Positions 9,251-20,436 of a DNA stretch of 64,000 nt are shown here, one piece after another. Position 1 is the first letter of the stretch; the number at the start of each line of letters is the position of its first letter. Source of the DNA: Acanthosoma haemorrhoidale (taxonomy: Eukaryota; Arthropoda; Insecta; Hemiptera; Acanthosomatidae). Position numbers and translations under genes: made by a program. The DNA is taken from contig OV884014.1 in assembly GCA_930367205.1 (NCBI GenBank), forward strand, positions 112,357,138 through 112,421,137, given 5' to 3'. Below the pieces are notes generated by a model that was not told where the DNA came from, did no database searches, and was given only the letters and a program-made list of their open reading frames with translations.

Positions 9251-11770
9251 GATGTCTTGTTTAATATCACTTCAGATTTAAATAGAGTTTATTTTTCTTC
9301 ATAATTTACTAATAACAATAATAATAATATAGTTCCTTTTATTATTCATAAAGAGTAAAACAATATTTATGAAAGGTGCATAATAGATAATAGTTCATTT
9401 TATAACCTTTCATTTAATCTCAGGCTTCTCTATGGTTCTAGTCCATGTCATGTTAGGTTCATAAATAACTTTACGCACGATGTGTTCTTCATTCTTATTT
9501 ATTTTTTCTCAAGTAGTCATACAGTTAAGAAAAAATAAATGGCGGAATCGATACACAAACAACAATGCTAACTATATCGATAACAATATATGAGGCACTG
9601 TATTAATATTCCTTAACAATCATTTTCACTATATCAAATATTTTCTATTTAACCTAATTTGCTTTATTGATTAATTTATATTTAATTTAAATTATAGTTT
9701 ATAATTGTAGTAACGATATGTAATAACACGGGTACATTGTTTATTGTTGGGGGTGGGTTGGTTTCTTTCCTCTTGTTTATGGCAAAATGACTAAATATTG
9801 CTTTTCCATTCAATTAGTTCTTGCTTATCTGCTCTCAAGCCTAATAATGTCTCGAGAATACATATTCCAGCTTTTGTATCTAACTAAGGTATTTATTTTT
9901 GAATACATTTCAATTTTATCATATATATAGTTACAATATCTTTATCAACCTGTTACTACGGTCATACAAGTTGGTTATCATTTGACAGTATCAGTACCCG
10001 CTGAATTTACAACAAGTGTAAATGAAATGAGAGAAGGCAGAATTAAAAAAATGGATAAACCAAAATTATTTTTAAGAAATAAAAATATTTTTCAATGCGC
10101 TAATACTTCATACATAATAAACTAAAAGTAACACTTGTAGGATAATTAATTATGCATTTTGATTATTATTATGGTTATTTGGAAAACTTGCAATTGAACC
10201 AACGGCCAAATAAGTATATTTAATTTTACATTGTTACATAGCAATCATAAGTAATTACTAGCCATATAGATAAAATATACTGACATTATCGTGTGCTCGA
10301 CCAAGTGGGCTACCGTGGATTATGTATTTGGAAGGTCGTTCACCATAATACTTCTGCACCATAACCTACTGGCTGTAATGTTCATACTGATCATACGATA
10401 ACTGGTGACTGTTCACAGACCAACAGTGGAGTTCTACGCTCTCTCAAGATCTGTCAAGATGCGAACCATAATTGTTTTCGAGCATAAAGGACCAAATGCA
10501 GGTTGGATGTGTTGAATAATTTGATCTTTATTTCCTATCCGGTGATCAAAGGAGTGCACTGGTCATCTAACGCCAAAGTATTTTTTCTTTCTTTTAAGAT
10601 TTAAAAAAAAAAATAGTTGTATTGTAAACAATAAAAAAGTTCTAAAACTTTTTTTTTTTTTTACAAAAGCATAAAATGAGGATGTCCAATAAGTAATTTA
10701 AGCTTTCGTCCCACTCCGTGGCGGTGTGAGCTACAAGTGACTTTTCTTTTAAACTCTTTTAAGTTTATTTTTTTTTGTTATACAAAGTTAGTTTTAAGTA
10801 GTTAAAACTTGTCCTAAGTATTCATGGCACCCCATTGAAATTTAAGGTCGTTAAATATTAATCTGTGTTCTTAACAGAACACTGGGGGGTTTGAAGAATT
10901 TAAATACATTTTGATAAATTTAAATTTAATCTGACTTTGAATAAGCCGTGAGATGGTATGAAAGATTCGATAGGGACAACTTCTTAGAACGATTCTCCAT
11001 CGACCCTAAAAGGAGATAAATGCCCTTTACAATTTTAATTGTATAAATTATATTGCGTTTTACAGATTATAATTAGAACATAAGATGCAAGCCAAAATTT
11101 CTTTTATTACTTGTATTCGTAAATTCGTAAATTACTTGTATACCCTCGGTAAAAAGTTGCAGATGGTGTTTTGACATATTCAAAAAAAAAAAAAAAAAAA
11201 AAAAAAATCATTCTAGCAGACCTAATAATTAAATACTACGCAACGTATGAAAAACCAACCCTTCATTTTAACGGAGACGTATTTGAAAAATCACTTATTT
11301 TCAGAGTGGAGGTCTGTACGAACAATAGCAATTAACTAAAGTCGTAACGATAAGGTTACAAATTGAACAAAAAGGCATAAATAAAATTACAAAAATGATG
11401 TAAGATTGAAACAATTTTGAAAGATGGAAACATTTCAGTTTCAAAGTTTTTGCTATTTTAGTAAATAGTAGAGAAAGTCTCAACATTGCAAATATACTAT
11501 TTATATTGACATATAGATTCTAGGATGTTTACAAATGAGTGGTAAACAAATTGAAAAAAAACTCACAAACGAACGACTCTCCATGTTTCCTCCTTTTTGA
11601 TTGGTCTAAAAATAACTAAAGAGCTTTGCGTTTTTCAATGTCATGTTTGAAGTTTTTTTTTTTATAAAGTATTATCAATTATAGAATCTTTCTAATCAAA
11701 AAATCAAGAAGGTGCAAATGACAATAACTTTTTTCGTACCGTCCTCGTCATTAAACACTTCTAAACACGG
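9251..11770. other. AT-rich unassigned sequence
   Basis: About 2.5 kb of AT-rich, probably non-coding DNA. It holds a 26-bp poly-A run (11182-11207). No gene was supported on either strand; the small open frame near 11301-11486 has no recognisable motif. Confidence 0.5.
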
Positions 11771-11771
11771 A

Positions 11772-11845
11772 AACTGCTAGGTTTTCAGTAACCGTTTAGT
11801 GGGTTAGGAACTGCTAGGTTTTCAGTAACCGTTTAGCGGGTTAGG
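11772..11845. repeat. 37-bp tandem duplication
   Basis: Two head-to-tail copies of a 37-bp unit starting AACTGCTAGGTTTTCAGTAA. They differ at one position (GTTTAGTGGG and GTTTAGCGGG). Confidence 0.9.
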
Positions 11846-12394
11846 TCCAGTTATTTTTGGTTTCATATTTAGTAAGTCATATTCTCTGTTTTCAAAAGAG
11901 ATCATTAGACGATAGAAAGATCTTGTCGATGTTTTGTGTCGCTCTGCGACCTGTTGGATTCATGAGCCGCATTGTGCAATCTATCATTTATCATCTGCTA
12001 ATGGTGAACAGATCTCATTGAGATATTTCATGCAAAGCCGCGATAAACTATAGATCTTTAATCAAGCTTTAAGATTGATAATGACTCATTTATTCACTTG
12101 ATAAATTGCCGATAGTCATATCCCTTCGCAGTTCAACGGTTTTGAAATATAATAAACATTTTGAAAACAAATTACTCTTTATTAATTTATTGGCTTCTTA
12201 TTTATTAGGTACTACGGCTTGGGAGTTTTAGTAAAAAAAAAAGATATCGGTCAAATAAACTATTTGCCTCATGACCGCTTGTGATACTTCCGTACATACT
12301 TTGGTGTCTCAAGTGAAACAAGGGCTGTCCCAAAACTATTCCCTTAAAGAGGTCTGAATGTAACATATTCTTCATACAAAAATGAACATGTTAG

Positions 12395-12790
12395 TCTCCC
12401 AAGGAGGTGCTAGTTTTAGCGAGACGAAGGCAGAGATTCTCACTAGGAAGGTGTGGGGTCTGACAACGCCGGACCAAAACATGGAAGGGTTAGGAGAGAG
12501 AAGGCCATGGTTTCAGTAGAGCAGCAAGTGCCAGTGCAGAGAGAGAGAGTGCAGTGTTTCAAGTGCCGGTTCGGTTCGTTCTGTCGTCCGCCCTAAGGCA
12601 GGGTGGTTATATAAGCAGGCCAGCTGTGGTGGGGATAGTTCCCCCACCTGCGGCTGTTTCCCCCACTAGTTTCTCCCCTCTCTCTGACTGACGTCATAAG
12701 CTGTATTATTAAATATGGAAACATAGATAGATATTTTCTGGGCCGAGAAGAGGGGAACTTCTAATTATTCGCAACTAAGAGGTGGCCACA
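12395..12790 (-). mobile_element. LTR fragment related to the 24-kb solo LTR
   Basis: On the minus strand it starts TGTGGCCACCTCTTA at 12790, like the LTR at 4591. It continues through a U3-like part with a TATA-type box (TTATATAA, near 12610) to a segment (12395-12475) that is the reverse complement of 24165-24235, including CTAGTTTTAGCGAGACGAAG. It is truncated there. It has a different U3 from the 24-kb LTR but the same downstream block, so related LTR families share R/U5 with exchanged U3 regions. Confidence 0.6.
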
Positions 12791-14349
12791 ACTCAACTCT
12801 TTCTGACTTTAATTTTAAAATTACAATTGAGTTTTTTAAAATTCTTTTTAGACATGGAGCTGACCTTGTAGCCTTTTTCTTAGAATTGCTGAGTACCCTG
12901 TTACCAAAATTGGTTGAGTCTATAATATTTGACTCTCTAGCCACTATTAATTATGACATATTTACAGCAAATTAAACCAAAAGTGCTTATATATGTGTAT
13001 TATTTAATTCTTTGTTATAACGAATAAGAAGGTGGAACAAATAATAATGTTTGCACTGATGGGCGTGCTGTGTCACAGAGCAATCTAATCAGGCTAGGCA
13101 GCATTGGTAATTAAATATTTCTTATTAAAGAAATGTGCTCCTTTGCAAAAGAGAGGAAATGGAATTATTTTGTTCCTCTATGTATTATTTCCGCTTGTAC
13201 GTCAAAACTGTCCGCCTGTAGGAAATACACCGGTCATGTAAACGATAAATAATAAACACTCAAACTGGCTTAATAACTGACATTGAGAGCCAGGTAAAAA
13301 AGCAGCTACGCTGGTTGATAATCATTGACTCAGCTAGCTGTTTAAATAGTCATTATATTTTTTTTCTTCTTGAGGTCTAAACCCTTTTAACCTAAACACC
13401 TAAAAACCTAAACGGGGTTTCCCCACAAGCATGTGAAGCGCGAGCTCAATGGGAATGTTGCATCGGTCCTGCATCATGTGTCATTCTGTTTTTTGCTTTA
13501 TTTCATTATTATTTCAACAAAAAAACAAAATCTGATCTTAACTACTTAACTACCTTAATTGACTACTATTTACAATTTCTTTCTTCTTTCTAGCTAAATG
13601 TTTTTTTTGTGGAGGTCCGAATTGGCCCTGTGTCTTGATATTTCAAAACACACACGACATGTCAACACTTTACAGATGATGGTTTGAACCATCGAAAGAG
13701 TGAGGAATTTTAGAGGTATAAAAACAAAAAATTCTTTGGGTAGACAAAAGTTGTTCAAATTAATTATTGAGGTTCAACTCGCACTCACCCCAAATACAAC
13801 TAACTTTACGAAGCCCCAAACTCCGTACTTGTCTCAGAAGTCGAAAGAAAGTTAGATGAAAAATGCTTTGCACTGATATTAAATCATTTGATGAACTTGA
13901 GGGAACGCAGAACGCCATCAAGAAGAGACATCGTGTCAACGATATCGAGGCTACACCAATCTGACCCATCTACATCTCCTCGTACACGCGAATCGTGTGT
14001 CATAACAACCCGCTCATAATTACTTCAAACCACCAACGAAAACGACCAGGCTACTAAAAGACATATCAAGATCATCAATGATCTATATAAAGCCAAAAGT
14101 CATCACCAATAACCACTACAGTTGAACTGACAATTAATATAAATAAATAAATTAAAAAAAACAAAACAGATCTAGACTTCTACATCAACAATATGTATCA
14201 TAATTTGTCACATGCATTACACATGACGTGTTTTTTTCTGTTTTAAATTTCTTTTTATTTGTAGACTTCTTTTATAATTGCGTTTTATTTATTTCTTATT
14301 ATTCTTAATTTTTGTATTTATTGAGTTTCTTCTTATTATCTCAGAAATA
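12791..14349. other. Unassigned sequence
   Basis: About 1.5 kb with no supported gene. A GC-richer stretch near 13770-14030 has short open frames on both strands, none with a recognisable domain. Confidence 0.45.
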
Positions 14350-15060
14350 AAAGGTGTCCCAGAATTGACGCAAGATTTGAATTTTCCGCCATTTCTGCAG
14401 TAAAGTGCTGGCAACCCTAAAAAAAAACAATTTGACAGCTGACAGTTTAGGGTTAGTAAAAATGGAGCGTTACACGATAGAACAACGTGCCTTTATTGTT
14501 CAAGGTTATCTCAAAAATAATGAAAGTTTGGCGACCGCAGTTCGAAAATTTCATACAAGATATGGTTGTAATGGTGTTTTGACTTCATCAACTAACTGTG
14601 AGGAGATTAATTGAAAAAATTATGGATCAGTTGGAGACACCTAACACACTGGTCGTCCAAAAACAACCCGTTCAAATGTCAATATCGCAGCAGTGCGTGA
14701 GAGTGTTGTTGAAAATCCAGGAACATCAATTCGGCGTCGTAAACACAGTTCTTTGTGCCGAAATTGGATGATATTGATGTGGACAATATGTGGTTTCAAC
14801 AAGATGGTGCCACATGCCATACAGCCCATGAGACATTTGCAGGTCGTGTACTCTCTCGTTTCGGTGATCAGAATTGGCCCCCTAGATCGTGTGATTTAAC
14901 ACCTTTAGATTTCTTTTTATGGGGTTATTTGAAGTCAAAGGTGTATGTCAACAAGCCCACATCCACCCGTGCATTAAAAGAGGAAATTCAACACTGCATC
15001 AACGAAATTCAACCACATTTATGCCAAATGGTCATGGAAACTTTCGACAAAAGAGTGCCG
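14350..15060 (+). mobile_element. Non-autonomous DDE (Tc1/mariner superfamily) element, copy 1
   Basis: The left end AAAGGTGTCCCAGAATTGAC follows a TA (14348-14349) and matches the termini of the copies at 28448 and 31052. The right terminal repeat is lost; homology to the other copies stops near 15060, although the flank at 15083-15105 resembles the flank of the 30-kb copy. The internal transposase is deleted at the same junction as in copies 3 and 4, so this is a member of an amplified deletion-derivative family. Confidence 0.7.
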
Positions 15061-15072
15061 AAATATATATAA
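14462..15072 (+). pseudogene. DDE transposase remnant, copy 1
   Basis: Begins at ATG 14462 with MERYTIEQRAFIVQGYLKNN, the helix-turn-helix domain typical of this arthropod transposase family. After a frameshift comes VRESVVENPGTSIRRRKHSS, and a deletion then joins straight to LCRNWMILMW, so the first catalytic Asp region is gone. The C-terminal part in a third frame keeps WFQQDGATCHTAHE (second Asp) and WPPRSCDLTPLDFFLWGYLK (third acidic-site region). It ends KRVPKYI without the usual C-terminus. Inactive. Confidence 0.8.
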
Positions 15073-15166
15073 AATTTATAACCTTTATAAGGTTGGAATA
15101 TATGAAACGTCAGTTACTAGAATATGAGGGAAATGAAAGAAAAAACAAAATTTAGGGATATTATTT

Positions 15167-15420
15167 TTATTGGAAATAACTTTTGTTAGCTTCAATACAG
15201 TTCTCCCAACAATCAACAAGGTTTTTTTTATCCCTTGTTCAAAGAACCTCTTTGGCTTTGAATCAATAAATTCGAGAAATGAAAATGTTACCTCGTTTTC
15301 ATTTTGGAATATTTTTTTTTTTTTTTTAATGCGTCAAACGCTCTGAAAAAAATTATAGTCAGTTGGTGACAAGTCAGGTAAATATGGTGGATTTAGTAAA
15401 ACCTCTAATATTGGTTGAAC
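15167..15420 (-). pseudogene. Mariner transposase C-terminal remnant
   Basis: On the minus strand: ILEVLLNPPYLPDLSPTDYN, where PDLSPTDY carries the third catalytic Asp of the mariner D,D34D family. Then comes FLEFIDSKPKRFFEQGIKK and, one frame over, LVDCWENCIEANKSYFQ ending at the stop 15167-15169. A homopolymer expansion near 15310 breaks the frame. Only the last third of the protein is present. It is a different lineage from the mariners at 20.4 and 61.6 kb. Confidence 0.75.
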
Positions 15421-15450
15421 ATTGGCTTAGTATTGGTTATTACTGGTAAA

Positions 15451-15570
15451 TATTTCAGCGCCATTATGAAACCTTTAAGTAAAGGTATTATAATACTAGA
15501 ACGGAAAATATATATATATGATTTATGTAATACAATAGTTACAATTGTATAACAATTATCGCGTAATGTT
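15451..15570. repeat. Dispersed repeat, also at 18701
   Basis: About 115 bp (ATTTCAGCGCCATTATGAAA onward, with CTAGAACGGAAAATATATA) that recurs in the same orientation at 18701-18815 with scattered differences. No termini or coding content recognised; it lies next to a mariner remnant and may be part of that element. Confidence 0.65.
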
Positions 15571-16260
15571 TTTAAAGTTAACAGACAAACATGTGGTTGG
15601 GCATTGTCACGAAGACATTTTTTCAGAAAAAATTGTCTATTTTTGAACAGTAACAGACTCCTGTAATAGTCTTGCCAGTTATAAACCAGTTGTAATGCTC
15701 TCTACTCCACAACTATTTTTTTTGTCGTTATTTTACGAAAACAACAATTATAATTATTTATATTTTAATTTTTTGTATGACTGTTTTTATGTTATAATGA
15801 GTCAGAAAAAAAATGTTTGTTGACGGCTTTGTCCTTTGAATATTGACAACTGAAAAATTACCGTTCGAGATACTTTTGTTTTCTTCCGATAAATGACGAG
15901 AGAAAAAAACTGCTTTCGACTCCCGTTATTTTATTTTTTTTTTTTTCAGCCCCTTCTGACTTAATTAAAACTCTTAAATACTCAAAACTCAACAAATACT
16001 AAGCACAAATACATTTTTTTTTTGTTTGAAACAGCTTTCCCCTTTTTCTTGACAATGTTACTTAATGATAAAAATGTTTTACTCATCTTTAAGTTACTAA
16101 AATAAAATTAGAAAGTCATATGATAAAAAGATTGTTTGTAATTTTGGATAATAACTAAATTAATTAGTGACAGTTAACACAATAAATAATACTTATGATG
16201 ACAATTAAAAAAAACAACCTTTATGTTATAACATGTCTTCCAATAGGAACTGCTGAACTT
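15571..16260. other. AT-rich unassigned sequence
   Basis: About 700 bp, AT-rich, with long T-runs. Nothing recognised. Confidence 0.5.
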
Positions 16261-16346
16261 TGACAGTCGATAGCGGCCATATTGTTGAAGCTGCATCTGT
16301 CGGATTGGTTGTCATTTATTCAGTCTGTTTTGCCAAATCACAATAG

Positions 16347-17000
16347 ATGGATACAGCGTTCAACAACCCGTGTAAATGATAAAATTGTTTTATCAATATG
16401 GCTGTTCCGTTCGGGCAACGTTCCGCGGTCGCCATAACCGTCCTACAGAGAGGACTATTCGCAGTGCGGTCGATAAATTTGAGTCCACTGGTTCAGTAAA
16501 CAATCAACCAACACCCGCACGTCGACGAAACGCAAGATCTGCCGAAAACATCGCCGCTGTCCGTGAGAGTGTGCAGGAGATCCCGAGGCAGTCGATTTCG
16601 CGTCGCTCGCAAGAACACATGGTGTTTCGCAGACCACAACTTGGTAAATTTTGCGTCGTGACTTGGGCCTGCACCCGTACCAAATTCAACTGACCCAGGA
16701 GCTGAAGGTAAACGACCATAGACAACGACATGTGGTCATCTCACATGGAGGTGATGTGAACTGGCCACCGAGATCGTGCGATTTGACCCCGTTAGACTTT
16801 TCTTGTGGGGTTTTCTTAAGTCGCAGGTCTATGCGAATAAGCCACAGATCACAGCTGTCCTCAAAGCCAACATAACCCATGCCATCGGTCAAATTCTGCC
16901 TGATTTATGCGCCAAAGTCATGGAAGATTGGACATTCCGGATGCGCGCCACCCAGCGAAGCCGCGGCGGGCATTTGCACGATGTTATATTCCATACATAA
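16347..17000 (+). pseudogene. DDE transposase remnant, copy 2 (different subfamily)
   Basis: ATG at 16347 is followed by an early frameshift, then MIKLFYQYGCSVRATFRG and a helix-turn-helix linker (RPTERTIRSAVDKFESTGSV, then NNQPTPARRRNARSAENIAA). Next is the second helix-turn-helix region, LGLHPYQIQLTQELKVNDH. A deletion then joins directly to GDVNWPPRSCDLTPLDF, so the first two catalytic acidic residues are missing. The C-terminus RSRGGHLHDVIFHT and stop at 16998-17000 are intact. Related to, but clearly diverged from, the copies at 14.4, 27.6 and 30.2 kb. Terminal repeats were not confidently found; TTAATGAAAGACCCTC near 17094-17109 could be the right end. Confidence 0.75.
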
Positions 17001-17119
17001 TGGCATTGATAGGCCTTTCAAGCGAATAAAAAATTTCGATAATATCTCACACACACTTTGTTTTATTTAAATTTGAAAATGATAGAAAGCGCTTAATGAA
17101 AGACCCTCTATAGAGAGAA

Positions 17120-18700
17120 AATATAAGTTCACATATTAATCTTGTGGCCACTCATCTTGCTTGTTAATAATATTACATTTAAAATTATATAAACTTTAAA
17201 AATAATAAACATGATGGTTATAATAGACTTGTTAACAGAACTGAAGTCTTAGCAATGTGATAGTTGGTAGATGTTGACAGAACTTGTATTCGTTCTTGAT
17301 TTTTTCTTTATTTGAATCTAATAAATAATTTTTCTTCAGGTCAGAAGAAATAAAAGGTTTATTTAATTCTCTTTTGTAAACGGCTGCCTTTTAACTGAAT
17401 TGGGTCGTTTGTGATGTGTATAAACGAATGAGATATTTTCCTACAATTAACGCTATACTAAGCTGGAAATGTTGTTAAATTATACCTCAAATAGACCACA
17501 TTCCTTCCTGAGCACGCTGTACTGGTGAAGTGTAATGTACAAGATGAGTGCCTGACTACGGTTGTTATGGCTTCAAAGGTATTTGCCATTTGGCGTACCA
17601 TCTTACAGTTTATGTAATGGCCATGTAACCAGTGGGCTGGCATTATATCGAATAACTGTATACTTTAGAGAAAATTACATGTTATACTATTATTATTGAT
17701 AATATACTTTAGTTTATTATCTTGAGTGGTTTCAACTATTTGTCATTATAAGAGGCTAAAACAAAGATTACAACATAGGTCGATATTGAAATATCATATG
17801 TAAAATTTCTATATCGTGCATAAAAATAATTTATTGTGTATGTTGGGAGGATGGTTGATAAAATAATCAAAATAAATTACATCTAAATAATGTTTACAAT
17901 GGTTAAAATAATGTATGTAACTTGGGGAAGACCGCGTTGTCATTATTTAACAAGCAAAACATAAAGCTCTCAGAATTATGCAGAGATGTGGCAATGACGT
18001 TAACGCGGCGGCATAAAACAGCACATTGAAATTGTACAGTTTAATCAGTACCATACTAAATTTCAGCTGATGAAACAGAAAGTGAGAAATTAATTTATAA
18101 TCAAAATCTTATTGTATTTTAATTTAATATTCTATGTCGCCATGCATGTGACATTACCACATCCTTGTAGAGTTTAATGCTTTAGGTTTTGCAATTAATG
18201 TCATGATATGCTGTAAGCGCTATCACTCAGACAGAACACGATGTCTTTTATTTCATCGCAGTAAACGAGATTTTTTAGATGAACGTATTGTTTTTGGTGC
18301 TAGTAAGGTGTACATATTTATCCCTAGAAAATACAACCATTTGTTGACTATTGACGTTCACAAGTCATTCACCAACCGATCAGTGCCAATAGTTTAATGC
18401 CTAATGCCCTTAATCCCATTAGCATAATATAACGATGAAGGAAACTATTTGAACTGTGGTTTAGTTTTGGAAAAGAAATTTCTACCTCACAGTTGTGTGT
18501 GGAGGTGTTACACAATTTTAAATAGGCTACAGGCTTCTTTAAGTCGTTTAAACTTCACACCGACTGAATATTAACAGTACTTTGCTACTAAGCTTATATT
18601 CGTTGCCCAATACTTAATATTTAAGTACCTTCAACTTTAATTCGAATTCCGTCTAAATATTTTGAAGTTAACCTTTCTTGACAAAAGTACACATTAGATC
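17120..18700. other. AT-rich unassigned sequence
   Basis: About 1.6 kb. No gene, terminal repeat or RNA was supported. A plus-strand open frame at 18203-18397 has no recognisable domain. Confidence 0.5.
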
Positions 18701-18815
18701 ATATTTCAGTGCGATTATGAAACCTTTATGTAGTGCAATTATAATATTAGAACCGAAAATATATAAGTAATATAATAGCTACAATTCTATAAAAATTATA
18801 GCAATATTTATAACA
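18701..18815. repeat. Dispersed repeat, second copy
   Basis: Diverged copy of 15451-15570 in the same orientation (TTTCAGTGCGATTATGAAAC onward, with AGAACCGAAAATATATAAG). Confidence 0.65.
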
Positions 18816-19732
18816 TGCGTTTTAAGTCTAAAGGGATATCAGCAATTTTCGCTTAGGATGGCAAAACTTACTTGCGCCCCCCCCCTCCCTATGGAATTAA
18901 TCTCAGGGTCCCCTCGGGCAATAAAAGGGTGTCACGTGCTGATAACAGCTTTTCCCGCCGTAAACGACAGTTCTAGCGGGTGTTCGCTCAAATTGATAAT
19001 AACCACGATAGGGAGTGGCGGCTGAAAAATATGTAGCAACATGGACATGAGATTATTTAGTAGTGGTTCATTAATTTCCTCATTAAGGTTTAAAAAAAAA
19101 ACACATTAAAATTGAGTTTTTACAACGTTTTAATTTAGATATAATAAAACGTTGGTGAAAAATAAATAAAATATAAACCAAGTCTGCCCTAAGTCCAGAT
19201 AACTTTCAAGTTTTCAATTAAAAGTCAAAAGCTCACAGAAGAACACGACTGAAGCTAAAAAAATTAGGAAACAAAAATAATTCCAAATATATTCTCAAAA
19301 ATAAGGTTTTGAAGACCAACAATAGTTATTTAATTAAAAAACGATTTAACTAACTTAGACAAAATAAAAAATGTAAAAACAATTCTAGAACTTTTATAAA
19401 CTTGTATATTTTTTTTAATGATTTTTGATTCATATAATCACTGACTGATGTTATCACACTTAGAAGATAATCAATATAATTTATTATCTACCTGAAAAGG
19501 GTTTGTTAATATTTATTCTATACCTAATAACTAAGTTCTTAAACATTTTTAACTGGGTAATATTTTTATTGCTGTATGTTTTGTTAAAATTCAGAAAATG
19601 TAGTGACGGTATCTATGACTTGGATCATTTGCGATTTGTTAAAATTTAGACCGGAAGATGACTATTTTTGCGAAATACTTTGAGATTGTTGACATTATTG
19701 AACATTTATTTTCCTACATATAATATGATATC
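18816..19732. other. Unassigned sequence
   Basis: A GC-rich part with a C-run at about 18880-18888, then AT-rich DNA. No gene supported. Confidence 0.5.
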
Positions 19733-20119
19733 CAGTTAACTCTTGCTGACTCGAACTTCAAGGGAATGATAAATCACTTCGAGTTACGCATTGTTCGAGT
19801 TAAACGTAGTTTTGAGTTTTTCAGCTTTTTTTCTTAACGATTCACCTCCCCCCCCCCCACACCAACTGATATTTTTGTCTCGGCATTAGATCACTTAACC
19901 ATTCATTCTTCAATGAAACTGCAACATCAGGAAATTCCATTGAAGTTCCACAGCTTTCTTCAAAATTGAATGTCATTTTCCTTCTAGTTTTCTTCGCTTC
20001 CAGTTTGGATAAATTGAAGTTCGAGTTATTATCTTATTTATTTATTTTTGTTGCAAGTGAACAATGTGTTTTTTAAGGAATAAAAAGTTATTGAGGTTCG
20101 AGTTATCAAGAGTCCACTG
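19733..20119. mobile_element. Pogo/Tigger-like MITE
   Basis: A 387-bp element. The left end CAGTTAACTCTTGCTGACTC and the inward-read right end CAGTGGACTCTTGATAACTC are imperfect inverted repeats with the CAG terminus of pogo/Tigger elements. TA follows at 20120-20121; the left flank is TATC, so that TA site may be mutated. The interior contains a poly-C run (around 19847) and no intact coding sequence. It is a different subfamily from the elements at 2628 and 33861. Confidence 0.7.
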
Positions 20120-20261
20120 TAAACTAATTCACATAAGCGCCTTTTTTTTGAGTGTTACTCTTAAGATTCCAAAATAGTATTGTTTTAGTGTTAAAAACAA
20201 CAATACGTAGTTTTTCCATAACTCATTTACATTTAACATAGCCAATATTCCAATTGGTTAT

Positions 20262-20335
20262 GTTAGTGCATGGTAGCTACATTGGTATAACACTCGACCT
20301 TATATTCGGGTTCGTGTCCCGCTACTGCGCTGGGT
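20262..20335 (+). ncRNA. tRNA-derived SINE head or tRNA-like pseudogene
   Basis: Contains an A-box-like TGGTAGCTACATTGG and, about 35 bp on, the B-box-like GGTTCGTGTCC (20309-20319) closed by a CGGG/CCCG stem. The full cloverleaf does not pair well (no convincing acceptor stem), so it is more likely the Pol III promoter part of a SINE than a working tRNA. Confidence 0.35.
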
Positions 20336-20436
20336 TATTTATTTTTTTTATTTATAATTATCTGTCAATATAGTTTTTATGCCCTTATACAATATAAAAT
20401 CGCGTTGCTAACCGATGATTATATTATATATACGTA

